DNA from: Climacteris rufus
Lineage: Eukaryota > Chordata > Aves > Passeriformes > Climacteridae
DNA length: 64,000 bases
Direction: 5' to 3'
NCBI GenBank assembly: GCA_013398175.1
Contig: VZRZ01006456.1
Span: 515,609-579,608 of the forward strand
Positions within the stretch are counted from its first letter, which is position 1. Each line of letters opens with the position of its first letter. The translations under genes were made by a program, and so were the position numbers. The notes beneath the pieces were generated by a model. That model did no database searches and was not told where the DNA came from. It was given only the letters and a program-made list of their open reading frames with translations. This document shows positions 10,481 to 22,445 of this stretch, in pieces.

Positions 10481-13230
10481 ACTTGATTCCCTCATGTAGA
10501 CAGACCTTGGAAGCTTTCTCTTCAGTTCTTAAGATTCCCTCCCCAAACACTGTTGGCCTTTACTTCAGTTTCTTTGGAAGCTTATTCTCTTGAGGAAAGC
10601 TCTTTCTGCTTTGAAGATGTCAGGTTCTCCAGGCATTTGAACTCCTCAAAACCAAATTTGTTTTCTCATTCAAAGCACCTCTTTGGAGCTAAGGCCCTTT
10701 GTTTTTAAAGGGATATTGCCAATTAAAATTGGCCACTGAGGGTATATATATCAACTTCAGACCTCTAAATTCTCATGGAAGTGTTTTTTAAGAAAATAAA
10801 TATTCTCTTTGCAGTATTTAGTACCTAAATATTTTAACATCAAAAAACTTGTGAGGTGGATAAACAGAAAGCCCTTTTCCCCCTACCCTTCTCAAGCCCC
10901 CCAAGTTCTGAGGTGCCAGCAAGTGTCTGTACAAAAAATGTTTGCTTAAATTAGCTTTTGCTTAATTTCTAATTTTCAGTTCAAAAACCAAATGAGCCAC
11001 TAAAGGAAACCACACTAATGAGATGTGCTACAAAGCAAAATATGCCTAGGGCAAAAAGCAGGGTTTTAATTTGTTCAACTTAAATCTCTAACATCTGGCT
11101 GTGATGGATGATGTCACTGAGCACATTAAGAATATCAGAAATAGACTTTTGTAATCAGTGCTGCCTCTGTTTGCCTTTCTCTGTTTGCTCACTCATTTTC
11201 TTGGCACACAGTGGTGCAGGAAAATACTTGAAAGGGCAAAGACTCTGAGCTGTAAGTTGAACTTTGGTTTGGATGTGGACCACTGGGCCTGGTTGCCAAC
11301 TCCTTGTTCAGCCAGCTTGCACCACAGCTGGAACACACATCCAATCACTCTCTCTTTCTGTAAACACTGGGTACCCCAGTCTGCTCAGGAGTCAGCGATG
11401 GGTAGAAGCATCTCTTAACACAACAGTCTCGAGAAGGCAGGGAGATGGAGACTCAAGCAGCAGTAAATCAGAGCAGTGGTGTTGTTCTTCTGTGTTCAGA
11501 GGCCTGCTGTGATTCCTGGGGCTAATATTCCTGTGTAGTCTGAGGCTTCTGAAGCAACAATGTGGGGGCACAGCTGGACTTGTATGGATAAATTCTGCTG
11601 TTGACCAGAGGACAGCTGCTTCTTGAGAATGTGTGGCTGACTGGTGACTCACTCAGAGCATCAATGTGACTGGCAACTGGTAGCACTTGGCAAAGTGCAT
11701 CAGCATAGGCACAGCCAGCCAGGCTGCCTTATTCATCTGCTTAGGACAATTTTCCCCTTTCTCTTCTGCTCCCAAAGGCAAAAATGTCTACATATGCACA
11801 TTTAGATTGGTCACAGGGAAGAAATGTAGCACTTTACCCATCCTGCCATGCAATGCGGTGCCTCATTATGTTCGTGTTTGCTCTGTCAACTGGATACCCA
11901 ACCTCAGAGTTGCCCAAGTCACAGAAATAGTTTGTTTGACCACCAGTCCTTGTAAGCAGGCTAAACTGGGATTTGAGGGACCCTGGCATCAGCTGTTGTC
12001 TGTAAATAACTATTCCCAATTGCCTTCACTGAAGCTGTGTCCAGCCAAAGTGAACAGTGAGTTCTGAACTGCTGCATTAAAAGTGCTGGAATCCACGCAG
12101 ATTGTTGGCAGGAGCAGTTTGTTGGGTGGCTCCCCAGTCAGGTCAGGTGTGTACAGTTACAATCTGTTGCAAGAGGGCTGTAGTAAGAATTTCTTCTGTG
12201 CAGCCACCTTTTATTGTGGGTTTCCTCATGAGGCACTGTAAGTTCTATGCTCATGTAGCAGCAGCCTCTCTCCTCTGCCTGGAGTAGTGACTGCTCCTGC
12301 TGGGGCCCTCTGCCCAGTGGGAAGTTCTCCATCCTTGGCAGGTGACCAGTGTGTGCTGAGCTCAGTTTGTAGTTGTCAAGTAGCCTGACTTCACCAGCTT
12401 CCTTTTTTGTGGTTTTTTTTTTTCCCCTAAAAAAGTATAAATCTATGTAGAACAAGACTATTTATCTGTCTTGTAGAAATACAGGTTTTGTTTTGCTGAA
12501 CTCTAAGCTTTAGAGAATGCTAGAAAATGCAGGCAGTTATTTTAAAAGTGTTTTAAAATGAGGTAGTTGTCACAATTCATAGCTTCTGCTCTGCAGATCT
12601 TTTATACTTCACTGTCCTTTGAGCATTTTCATGCACTGACCCATCCTTCTGCTTTGCATGTACCTGAAATTGTATCTGTGTAGTCATTTTCTAAATTTAG
12701 CAAATGTCAATCCACCATTTTTCTTTTTTAAGTTACTCTTTTATATTGCTTACAATAAATATAGGTCTGCATGGAGAAACTTGTGTCTTTGAAGGATAAA
12801 ACTTAATGATGGGAGAGCCAGGAATCACTAGCAGCATCTATTCATTGAGAAACACTATGTGTATGTATCTTGTTCCTTGCTGTGCAGAATTAGGGCACAA
12901 ACCTTGATAGCTTGAACTATGAGAATTGCTCCTTTTACAGTTTCCCTCTAATTCAAGGGCACTCTGCCAAGTGGAGTATCCCACCTTTGCTGGTTCTTGC
13001 CTAAATTCCAAGTAACAAATTCCCAGCTTCTCCACTCTGTGCTTCCAGCAGAGTTATAAACCCCACAAATTCCAAACTGCTTTCTGGTTCTGTTGAAGAA
13101 AAAATAATATTGTTAACTTTGAGGGAGGTGACTGAGAGGTTGACTTTGATTTCTGTCTGGAAATGCTGATGGTGAGACCTCTGCTCTAAGAACAGTGGGG
13201 GGCCCTGCCAAGCCTTTTTCATTGGGGGAT
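10481..13230. other. Unassigned noncoding sequence, partly GC-richer
   Basis: Open frames between 11150 and 12460 (up to 126 codons) are not recognised and have no supporting exon signals. A T11 run sits at about 12412-12422. No RNA gene is seen. Confidence 0.45.
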
Positions 13231-13400
13231 CTAATCCATCTCTCGTAGGAGGTTCACAGAAGACATAATCAGATTGTCTAGTCTGATCCACTTGGTGTCA
13301 GAGGTCACTGAATTTCATGCAGGTTGCTCTGTAATGAGTCTTATCTGACATTCTCAAGCATTGACAACATCCAAGGGGTCACAACAATGGCAGTGGAGCC
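13231..13400 (-). mobile_element. Ancient CR1-type LINE 3' end (decayed)
   Basis: The plus strand reads AGATTGTCTAGTCTGATCCA near 13271, then a run ending CACTGAATTTCATGCAGG near 13306 and later AAGCATTGACAACATCC near 13356. This resembles, in reverse orientation, the 3' end of the old CR1 families common in turtles and crocodilians (GATCATCTAGTCTGACCTCC, then a phrase about AGAATTTCACCCAG). It is far more diverged than the other CR1 copies here, so it predates them. Boundaries are approximate. Confidence 0.55.
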
Positions 13401-16400
13401 AAGAACATGAAAACCTTTCCTCTTGAGTGGTTTTAGCTTCTGCATTGTCTTAATTCGTGTCTACAATTTGACCCCAGTTCCATTGCAGTATTTAAATGTG
13501 TGACTCCATCAATTCCAATAGTTGCTATCCTTCTAAATATGTCTTGACACCTGGCTCCTTGTGTGTACAGCTGGATTTTTGTTCTATAGAGTAACAATTG
13601 CATGGGTGTGTTTGGCAACTGCAGAGCACATTGATGAAGTGGTCTGTAAAATGAATCCAAAGTGGCAAATGATAATCTGAAGTGAAATGCAAGCAGCCTC
13701 TTTTTTATTCTGAATGTACTTTGCTACCACATTGTTTAGACATGTTTCCAGTACTTAGAAATCTGGAATGAAATGTTTCATTTGTTTTTAATTCTACAGC
13801 AAATACCTGTGTAGGGAAATAAATCTGAAACATACTTTCAATAGGAGGAGGGAGGAGAGGAGAGAAACCTATAATCAGTAATGTTAGAGCTGGATGGAGG
13901 ACAGAATTTTGGAGCTGAATTTGTTATGTGAAAAGGGAACTTGGCAGTTCTGAGGAGTTTCGTGTTAAAGGGGCACAGTGACACACAACAGGAAGGTATC
14001 AGACCTCTCTGAGGCACAGAATGGGGAGAGATTCTGAGTTCTGTTTCTAAATTCCAGGTCTAACTAATCCAAGCAAATGGGATGAGGAAGCTGGGAAATT
14101 GCTGCCTCAGAAACTCTCAGAAGTTGAAAAAATAACTAACATCACTGGGTCATGAGTTACAGTATATAACTGCAGTTTGTGAATATTTTGTTTTATGAAA
14201 GAAGTGAATATTGACTAGTAGATGGGGGAAAGTCTTAATACTTTGAAGAAAGATCCTGCACTGGCCAAAGACAATCATCCCCATGGACAAAAGGCTGGTT
14301 CCCAAAGATATTTCTATGTGGATTCATCAAATTCATCTGGAACTGAGATGCTCTTCATCTTCTAAACTTAATTAACTTAATGGTCTTGCACCATTAGATG
14401 AAAGCCCAAACACAAATGGTTGAGACAGGATGGACTAATGTCATTTTTTCTCTAAGATCAATGGCATGTTGCCTGAATGTCCTCTTCACTTGCTTGTTTT
14501 AACTTGTAACCTGCAGCTGCATGTGATGCCCCCCTTCTCTTGCACAGTGAGCAATCGATCCCTTTGCAGGATCAATTAAAGCACTTGTGTCTGCTTTTAA
14601 AATAAATACATTCTGTTTCCCTCTTGGCAGCCAGTGTGTGACCTTATTTAAAGTTGTCCCTTGTCACCCTGCCACTGGCCACCTCAGAACACTCACATTC
14701 TCATTTGGGTGGACCTGAGGTTCAGAGTGCTGTGAAACAGCTGAGGTGGTGTGTGGTTTGTGTAAGCAAGTGATAGATATTTTGATAGAGGTTCTGGGTA
14801 TTTTCCTTTTAAATCTGATATGCCTGGAGATATCAGTCTACTGGGTCAAAGTCTGCTGGCCCTTGGGGAGTTCTGCAAAGGAATAACAATCTGTTTATGA
14901 GATGCAGTGTCTTTTTCATTAGATGATGTATTATTGCCAAGGAGAAGAAAGCCCCTTTTGGTGCATATGGGAAACCATGGATCAGCACAGCACGTGCTCT
15001 TGCCGCCTGTGCTGTGCTTTGGAGAAGTAAAAGCTAAAACCCATCAGAGAAGTGCATGCTGCAGAGCTTGGAATCTGAGTCTTGGAGCTTTTGTGATGTC
15101 TCTGCTATGAGTCTCCAGAAAACAAGCTTTTCATCAGGCAGAAATGCTAAGAATAGCAAACCCCACACTCAGACTCTGCAAATAGGAGACCAAACTTGTG
15201 AAACTGAAACATATGGCAGGAGGCGAGCTGCAGCGCTGCAGGCTTAGCTCTCAGTTTGCAAATGGGAGAGAGACTTGTGCCAGCTGCATGTGGAAAAATG
15301 TGAAACCAAAGGCCCTGTATGTAACTGAGTTCAGAGGAATGTAGAAAGCTTAGTTATTTCACCCTGCACAAATACAGGTAAACAGTCTGGGATTATATCA
15401 GGTTACCTGGGTTAGTTTATATTGTACCATATTGTTCTTAGTCAAAGTTCAACCAATAGTCAGTTCTGTAATATCAATTTTTTTTTTAGTTTTATGTCCA
15501 TGTGATTCTCTGAACCCAACCTGAAGTAGTGAGAAGCCTCAAGATATCTCAAGGCTTTGAAATTTCTGGGAAGTTGGTGTGGTAAGCACGAGCCTTGCCA
15601 AGTAAGAAATTAGGGAGGCAAAGGCTTTCTTCTGACTTGAAGAACACCTGAATTTCCTATTCAAAAAAGCTTGAGATGAGGTTGTTACCCTGAAGTGTTC
15701 TAAAATACATGTATTTGTTAAGGAAATAACGCTGAAATACGAGACACCTGAGCTTAACTAGAAAGGACAGTCCAAGTCCATAGAATTTGTTTCCATCCAA
15801 ATGTAGAGAAAATTTATTTGTTCTCTTGGACTTTGTTAGTGCTGGATCTCAACCAATCTTCTCTATGTTTATGTAGTATTTCATTGGGCACAACTGGGAC
15901 ATGATGTATGTCCAGCTGTAAAAGATACAAGATTCTAAGGACATCTAATCTTAAACTGGAAAGAGACAGTTTGATATATCACATGCACTATTCTGCTGAG
16001 TTTAGGTATGATATTGACAGGAGTGGGACAGAATGAAAAAATAATGCAGTAAATCTCTACAGGAAGACTGAAAGGACAAGGCTGATTTCAGTCCATGGTT
16101 CAGGCTTTGCCTCTTGGGTGAAAGAATCAGTGCAAACTTGCAGTAATGAATTTCTATATATTATTCTCAAAGTGTGGTGCTGGGAGAAGTGGGGAGCTGC
16201 CTTACCTGCTGGGACTTTCTTGAACTGAAAGATATTTGCTCTGCTGAGAAATCAATGCTAGAGCTATTTCAAGGATATATCCCACAGATCCCATTATTCA
16301 ATAGGCCTGAAATTCATATCCTGATTTGACAATGAAAATAGAGAGTTAAGCATACAGGTGCAACAAAGTGCTTCAGCATTCTGGTAAGGACACACTGTAG

Positions 16401-16869
16401 GAATGGGTTGGTGCTGCCTGGTAGGCAGGTGGTGGTCACACTTTATCTGCTACAAAGAGCTGATAGTGTCCAGTAGGTAACCTTGTGAGGAATGGAAGGT
16501 GTGTGTGTTTGTGTTTGTGCTGTGGGAGAGCACAGAAGGCTCAGGATCCCCATGGCACAGGCTCCTAACTAAGGAATGACATGTCAAGGGAGGAAATAGT
16601 GTCCAGTTTACTGGGTGCTGTGTTGAGTTGCACAGGGAGGATAATCCAGCCACAGCTGCCATGGCCAGGCCCGCTGTACCAACTTTGTACTCTATGCTGC
16701 ACAGACAGAGACTCTCCATCACAAAATGCAGATCACCTTTGCCACAGCAAGCAGTCCTTACTGTAGTTTTGCAGACAGTTTATAGGTTTTTATAGGTGCA
16801 AACATAGAGAAAATAGCTAGCAATGCTGAAGAGCTGCCCTGCTATCCAATGCACTTTATTGTAAAGTGA
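13401..16869. other. Unassigned noncoding sequence
   Basis: Unremarkable AT-rich DNA with a purine-rich GGAGG run near 13846-13862 and a T9 run near 15480. No exon or recognisable repeat. Confidence 0.45.
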
Positions 16870-16883
16870 TTTTTTTTTTTTTT
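16870..16883. repeat. T14 homopolymer
   Basis: Fourteen consecutive T on the plus strand. There is no associated retroposon that I can recognise. Confidence 0.9.
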
Positions 16884-18202
16884 CGATTCTGACTGATTTA
16901 CTCAGGGAGAGACCTCCCCAGCCACAGGACTGCTTCTTTCCCCAAGCCTGCACTCCCTGCTGGCAAATGACCTGAAATGTTGCAGAAGCAGGCAGGGATC
17001 ATTTGAACAAAATGCTTTTTACAAAAATAGATGTTTGCTTCTCCTCTAGTAAGTACCTTGAAGCTTCACCAGTGGTGCTGCATTCACATCAACATGAATT
17101 GCAGTTAGGCTGAGACTTCTTGTTATATACAATTCCAAAAGCAATCATAACCCATTAATAGGTTTTAAATTTTTTGACATGATATTAATTGCTGGCAGCT
17201 GTAGAGTGCTACATCTAACTATTTGTTTAAGTTTAAACAAAAAGCAATTTGGACAAGTCCTGTGGGCTGTCTTGTGTGAGCTCAGACCAGTTGATCCAAA
17301 GCAGAGATTCAGGATTAGCTCTGCACAGAAGGCAAAAGGGTCTTTCAGTATTTCTAATGTTCCCTATCAATGTGAGGATAAAAGGCTCTACAAAACAGGA
17401 GAGCAACGTTCCTGCCTGTGGAATGAACACATCCTTTTCCCTGCCCTGCAGCAAAATTACTTTAACCTGAGTCTGGTGTTCTCACATCCTGAGTGAATGT
17501 GCAGTTGACTCTTAGTGAATCTTAACTGCCCCAGTTCTTTTTGCACTGGGGCACTGTGGACATCTCCTGGAGTCAAAGCTGAGCACACTTTTTGCTCTGA
17601 TGGACTGAGACATTCAAGTCAACAAGCACACTAAAGTGCTTTACTCTGGGTTTGGTTATTTTAAATTTGATTCACCTGTTCTTCATATATTTCCATTGTA
17701 GTGTATGTGTTCAGAATTGTTACTTGAACCTGTAGTTGCATAAACTGGTAGGAAGGGATGCCCTCAAAATACATGGCTGATAAATTATGCAGGTTTATTT
17801 CTAGTAGATGTGTCTTTTAACTGTAGTGGACCTGATGATTTCTTGAGCTGAAGAAAGTTAACTCTCTGCATTCTAGCTCTGTTGAATCATATTCAGATGT
17901 TATTCAGATGCACACGGTGTAATTCGAGATTGTGACATTGACTTTTTGTCCATTTATTCAAACGTGGTAATGAAATACATTTTGGATTATCAGGTAATAG
18001 TTGTTCAGGCTCTGGCCACTAGAGTATGCACTCCTCTGCACAGGCTGGAATACTGGCCTTCTCTTTTCCCTCTGTTAAACAGGTGGAAGGTGCCAAATAT
18101 GCCCATGCACCTAAGTTTCCTATTAGTTCCAACAGCAGTTCATGATTCCTTATTTGATATTATGTTTTATGTGATGATCAGCATAGTTCTGCCTGAAGTA
18201 AC
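16884..18202. other. Unassigned noncoding sequence
   Basis: Open frames at 17179-17496 (both strands) lack recognisable domains. A short direct repeat ATTCAGATG occurs twice near 17890-17911. Confidence 0.45.
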
Positions 18203-18223
18203 AAAAAAAAAAAAAAAAAAAAA
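18203..18223. repeat. A21 homopolymer
   Basis: Twenty-one consecutive A. It could be the tail of a retroposed sequence, but the 300 bp upstream contain no recognisable gene or SINE, and no flanking duplication is evident. Confidence 0.9.
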
Positions 18224-20515
18224 GGTTGAATGATTGTTTTGGGGTTTTGATTTGTTTTGGTTTCCCACACCCTGTTTTTCCTCATCAGGAGATTTCAGCT
18301 TTAAGGTGTCCAAAACCTTCCTTCTGGGGAAGTTGCAGATCTGTCCAGGGTGTGTCTGTGCCCGCTGAAGTGAGTGTGACCCCAGGGTGGGAGCAGGCTG
18401 CCCGCGATCACCCTGAGCTGCTCACCTGCACACGGGCTGCTCGTGCCTTGGTGTTCCCTGTGTTTGCAAGGTGCAAGAGCTTTGGTTAGTTTAGACTAAA
18501 CCTTCTGTTCTGGTGGTGTTTGAACTGAGAGATGGCAAAGAAAGGCAGCCAGGGTGGGTTATCACTGCAAACTGCACGTGGTTTCAGTAAAAGGAAAGCC
18601 TGCTTCACTTCTCTGAGCCAGGGTATTTCTTGCCTTGCTGGGAACATTGTCCAGGAGCTGTATATAAGAAATTCCTAGAGGTAAGTAAAAAGCTAGGCCC
18701 TTCCATTAGTTTTATATGAGATAGAAAAATTTCTGTGGAATGTTGCTGACTTTAGGTGATAATTACTTATCACCAACAAATCTTGTTTGCTTCTGAAATC
18801 TTTGCTTCACACCTGGCCACCCCCTCACCATCTGCTAAACATGATGTGGCTTCAAAAAAGAAGGAAAGAATATGTTGTTTCATGGAGGAAATATTTTGGG
18901 GTTTGTGTGTGTATAAGTGTTGATAGCTGAACTAATGGTCTCCCAGCACCTTTTCTGCACTGCTGTTACCTCACCAGCCCACCCCTACCCTGTGGCAGTA
19001 CTTGGGGTTATGTCTGAAGTTCAGCATTTTGCATTTGGCTCTGCTGAAGAGTGTGATGCTCATCAGCCCCTTTCTCCTGTTTGTCACTGCCCCTCTGAGC
19101 TGCTGATCTGATCTGCAGAGATGTGCTGCTCTGACCTTGCTCTTGTCCCTTTTCACAAGCAGCCCCTGATGGTTCCAAGTCTTTTGGGGCTCTCCTTGTT
19201 CTTTTTATACCCAGATGCTTGTCTTTTTAGGGCCCAGCAGATACAGATTTATTCCTGAAGGTGCTCTGAAAGGATTTTACCTAAGTTTCCTAGGCATTGC
19301 AAAGTGCTGAACAATAATTTAAACACTAAATTTGATATTGGCATCATGGGCATTAGTAACATGCAGGTCTCTGAAGTGCTCTGAAAATGAGCAGCCTGTC
19401 GTTGAGCTGTGACAAAGTAAATTGGGAGCAAGCAGCAACTAGGCAAATACCTGCAAATGGGGGTTTTTGTGTGTAGCCCTGTAACATGTGTCAGTCTGCA
19501 ACATCTGTCCTCAGAGTTTGGAACCTTCTTAGTAAATCTCTCTGTGGCAATTCCCTCAGTTTGCTGGTGGGTCCTTTCATGCACTTCAGATATGATTTCT
19601 ACCTTAATTCTTGTCTAGTCCTGGTGATTAATGAAAGCAAATGCTGTAGAAATTAGGTGGAAAGCTTTTATTTTAGTAGAAGGAATTGGATCATGGTCTA
19701 CTTTACCAAGCATCTTGAGTCTATAATTTTCCATGACTATTCCACTAGATTATTTGGGACAATAGCTAATGAGAGGTATGATGTAAAACAGGGCTGATGG
19801 ATAATATCTGCTATTAAATGCTCTGGTTGGGTCTTATGGAAGTGGGTGTCAATTGCTATTTCATGAGACAATGAACTGAATCTTGCTAGCATGAGAATGT
19901 ACAGAAAGACCCCAAATCATGACAGGGGCATGAAGGTTGGCTCAAGAACAGAGAGATGTACCTTTAGGGGAGGAAAAACCCCATAAAACCAAGCAGTCCT
20001 GACTGTGCTGTAATGCAAAGTAACAAGAAAGAATTCCATTGAAGCAGAAGGGAAAATGAACTGTACAGAAAGTACAGTAACTGTCACAATTGACATCTGC
20101 CATAAATATTTTTGGCCATGATTTGGTGAAGTTGAAAACCATTGTATTTCCAAGTGTGACTATTGATTTTTTTCTTCTAGACTGTCATGAAGTTATAGAG
20201 GCCACAGTTTAGAAAATTTGGGCCTGATCTTTTGGAAACCACTTTGTCCCAGTTGTCTTGTAGTACTGCTATAAATGAAGTTCATGTTGTTCAGAGGTCT
20301 TGTGCACAATCAGCTACAGATTTAGTAGCTGCTTTTGAAAACCACTTTTAAAATCCTTCTGTCTGTTTATTGTTCAGATGGGATATGCCCAAGTTCATGA
20401 CAATTATGTAGGGCTTAATTCATTAAAGGTTGTAGAACAATTTCAGATCTTCTGCAAGGTTCTAAATAAGCATGAAATCTTAGAAGATAATTGTGTGCTT
20501 GATCTTGCATTTGTT
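18224..20515. other. Unassigned noncoding sequence
   Basis: GC-richer near 18340-18480, AT-rich elsewhere. No exon, RNA gene or recognised repeat. Confidence 0.45.
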
Positions 20516-20580
20516 TGAAGTTAGTGGTGAATTTCCCATTGATTTCATTAGTGTGGCATGAGGCTCCTGGGGCAAAAGTC
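20516..20580. repeat. Fragment of an old short palindromic interspersed repeat
   Basis: TGAAGTTAGTGG and CCATTGATTTCA form imperfect inverted arms (9 of 12 pairs) around 20516-20550. The wording resembles a palindromic repeat familiar in birds, turtles and crocodilians (GAAGTCAATGG, then CCATTGACTTCA). The fragment at 42130 is a better copy. The repeat's name is not recalled. Confidence 0.4.
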
Positions 20581-22384
20581 TGTGTGTTTTGGTCTATTTT
20601 TGGATTATGTTTGCAAGAAGAGTGGAATGAGTGTAGGCATCTTTCATGAGTCAGAGGAGAGAATTCTCTAGTGGGCATAGTTATAATAAATTTAGCTCAA
20701 ATTCTTCAGCTCATAATTAGAAGTAAGGCAGGGAGGAAATAGTGAGTACCGTGTCAGAGGCAGTATAATTCCCGACCTCCTCCAATAAGCTGGAAGTTCT
20801 ATGGTAAAAATAAAAACGTTTTTAAAATAACTGGGATGACATAGTGATTTTTGTCTGATTTGCTTCCTTTCTAATGAACATGATAATATCTGCTGCAACT
20901 AGATCTGACAGCAGAAGCTTGGAGGTATATTTTGTTGGAAGCTGATGCATTCTGTTTCATTCAGTATTTTTTTTAGGGCTTTTAAATGAAATTTATTAAT
21001 TGTTTTGTTCTCTTAAATCTACCTGGGTTAGATTACACAGTGACTATGCACTTTAAATGTATTTATATATTTGATTAACCATGACCATCTTGATTTTACA
21101 GATAGTACTGCTATGGCCAGACTAAAGCAGAGTAATCTGTGCTGTGAAGAGCTGCCTGGTTTGCCAAGTAGTAGCTTTTGCTTAACAACCTCAGATTTAT
21201 TATGACCTCACACTGCAGCACAGTCAGGTAGCACTGTCAGTGCCTCTGGTACAGGCAGCAAAGGAGATCAGCAGTTTTGCCACAGGTAGCCAGGAATATA
21301 AAAGCCAAAAGCCATCCAGGTGCTCAACTTTGGGAATCTTTGGGTGTTTGGTGTCTTGTTTTTTGGTGGTTGGTTGGTTTGTTTGTTTATGTGTTTGTTT
21401 TTCTCATATATTCAAGTTTCTAAGCTGCCCTTGGTTACATTTTTATAGGTCAGATTTGGTGCATGTTCCAGCTAAATGAGGTCCATACCCATCCTGTTTC
21501 CACTCCATCTGCTTTCTGCTGTGAACTCTATTCCAGTAAAGATCATAAAACTGCCTGTCTCCTTTGTTTCTATGAATTGTGGGAAGCCTTTTAGCAGGAA
21601 ATGTTAGATGTGGGTTCCCACATACCACCAAGACTGTTATTATCCATTGCAAAAGGGCACACAGCAATTGAGCCCAATTTGATTTGGCCTTTACTCACTT
21701 CATCCTTGATTCCTAGTAGACCGCCTTATTCCTCTGTCAATTGATTTTCCATGTAGCTTAAGAACTTTTATATGCAATAAAACTTATAATGGTCACAATT
21801 TATTCCCCTTAATATAATTTTTACATCCTTCTGTCCTTCTTTGCTAGATGCTTTCTCTCTAATAGTCAAGAAGATGAACGTTTCTGGAATTGCCTTAGGA
21901 GGAGTTTCATTGGAGAATAAAGAGAGACTTCACTCTCCTGGGATTACAAAAATGGCTGTCTTGTGAACAAAATATAATATGGCCAAAGTAAGATGGATCT
22001 TGAGAGTATAACTGTTCACTTCAACAGGAATTGTGTTGTGTGATGGCATGGACATGGTTTTGATTGAAAATTCTGAACTTATTTTTAATATCTAATAGCT
22101 ACTGTACGGAAGTGATGTGATCATAATTCCTTTAATTGGAACTAACAAATCTGCCCAGTCAGAGGGATTTTTTTTAATGACTGTGGTAGAATGTGAAATC
22201 CTGCACCTTGCTTTTAGAGCTTCCACAGCCCATTCCCAGCAGTATAATCCCTCAAGGAATTGAGTGAGTCCTAAAGGGCACACACACCCACCCTGGCAAA
22301 ACTCTTTGGGAGGTGTCTGATTTACATGGAAACAGTGGCTTCCCAAGGGTCTTTCAAGCTGTCCTGTGAGGCATGAAGAGGTCA
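20581..22384. other. Unassigned noncoding sequence with a GTTT simple repeat
   Basis: A GGTT/GTTT-rich simple repeat covers about 21368-21402. The rest is unassigned. The open frames at 21240-21667 include this repeat and are not genes. Confidence 0.45.
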
Positions 22385-22445
22385 AATGACTTCTCCAAGT
22401 CTTGCAGAATGCCAGCTGAAATTAAGATCTAATGTGCTTCTGGCT
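22385..22445. mobile_element. Possible MIR-like ancient SINE core fragment
   Basis: The phrase GAGGTCAAATGACTTCTCCA near 22378 is followed by AGTCTTGCAG and later AAATTAAGATC. It parallels the MIR core GAGGTTAAGTAACTTGCCCA, then AGGTCACACAG and a GATTCGAACCC-type stretch. Divergence is high and only about 60 bp align, so this is tentative. Confidence 0.3.

Noticed and set aside
20494..20505. TGTGCTTGATCT resembling miR-218
   Set aside because: The match ends after 12 bases and no stem-loop is evident.
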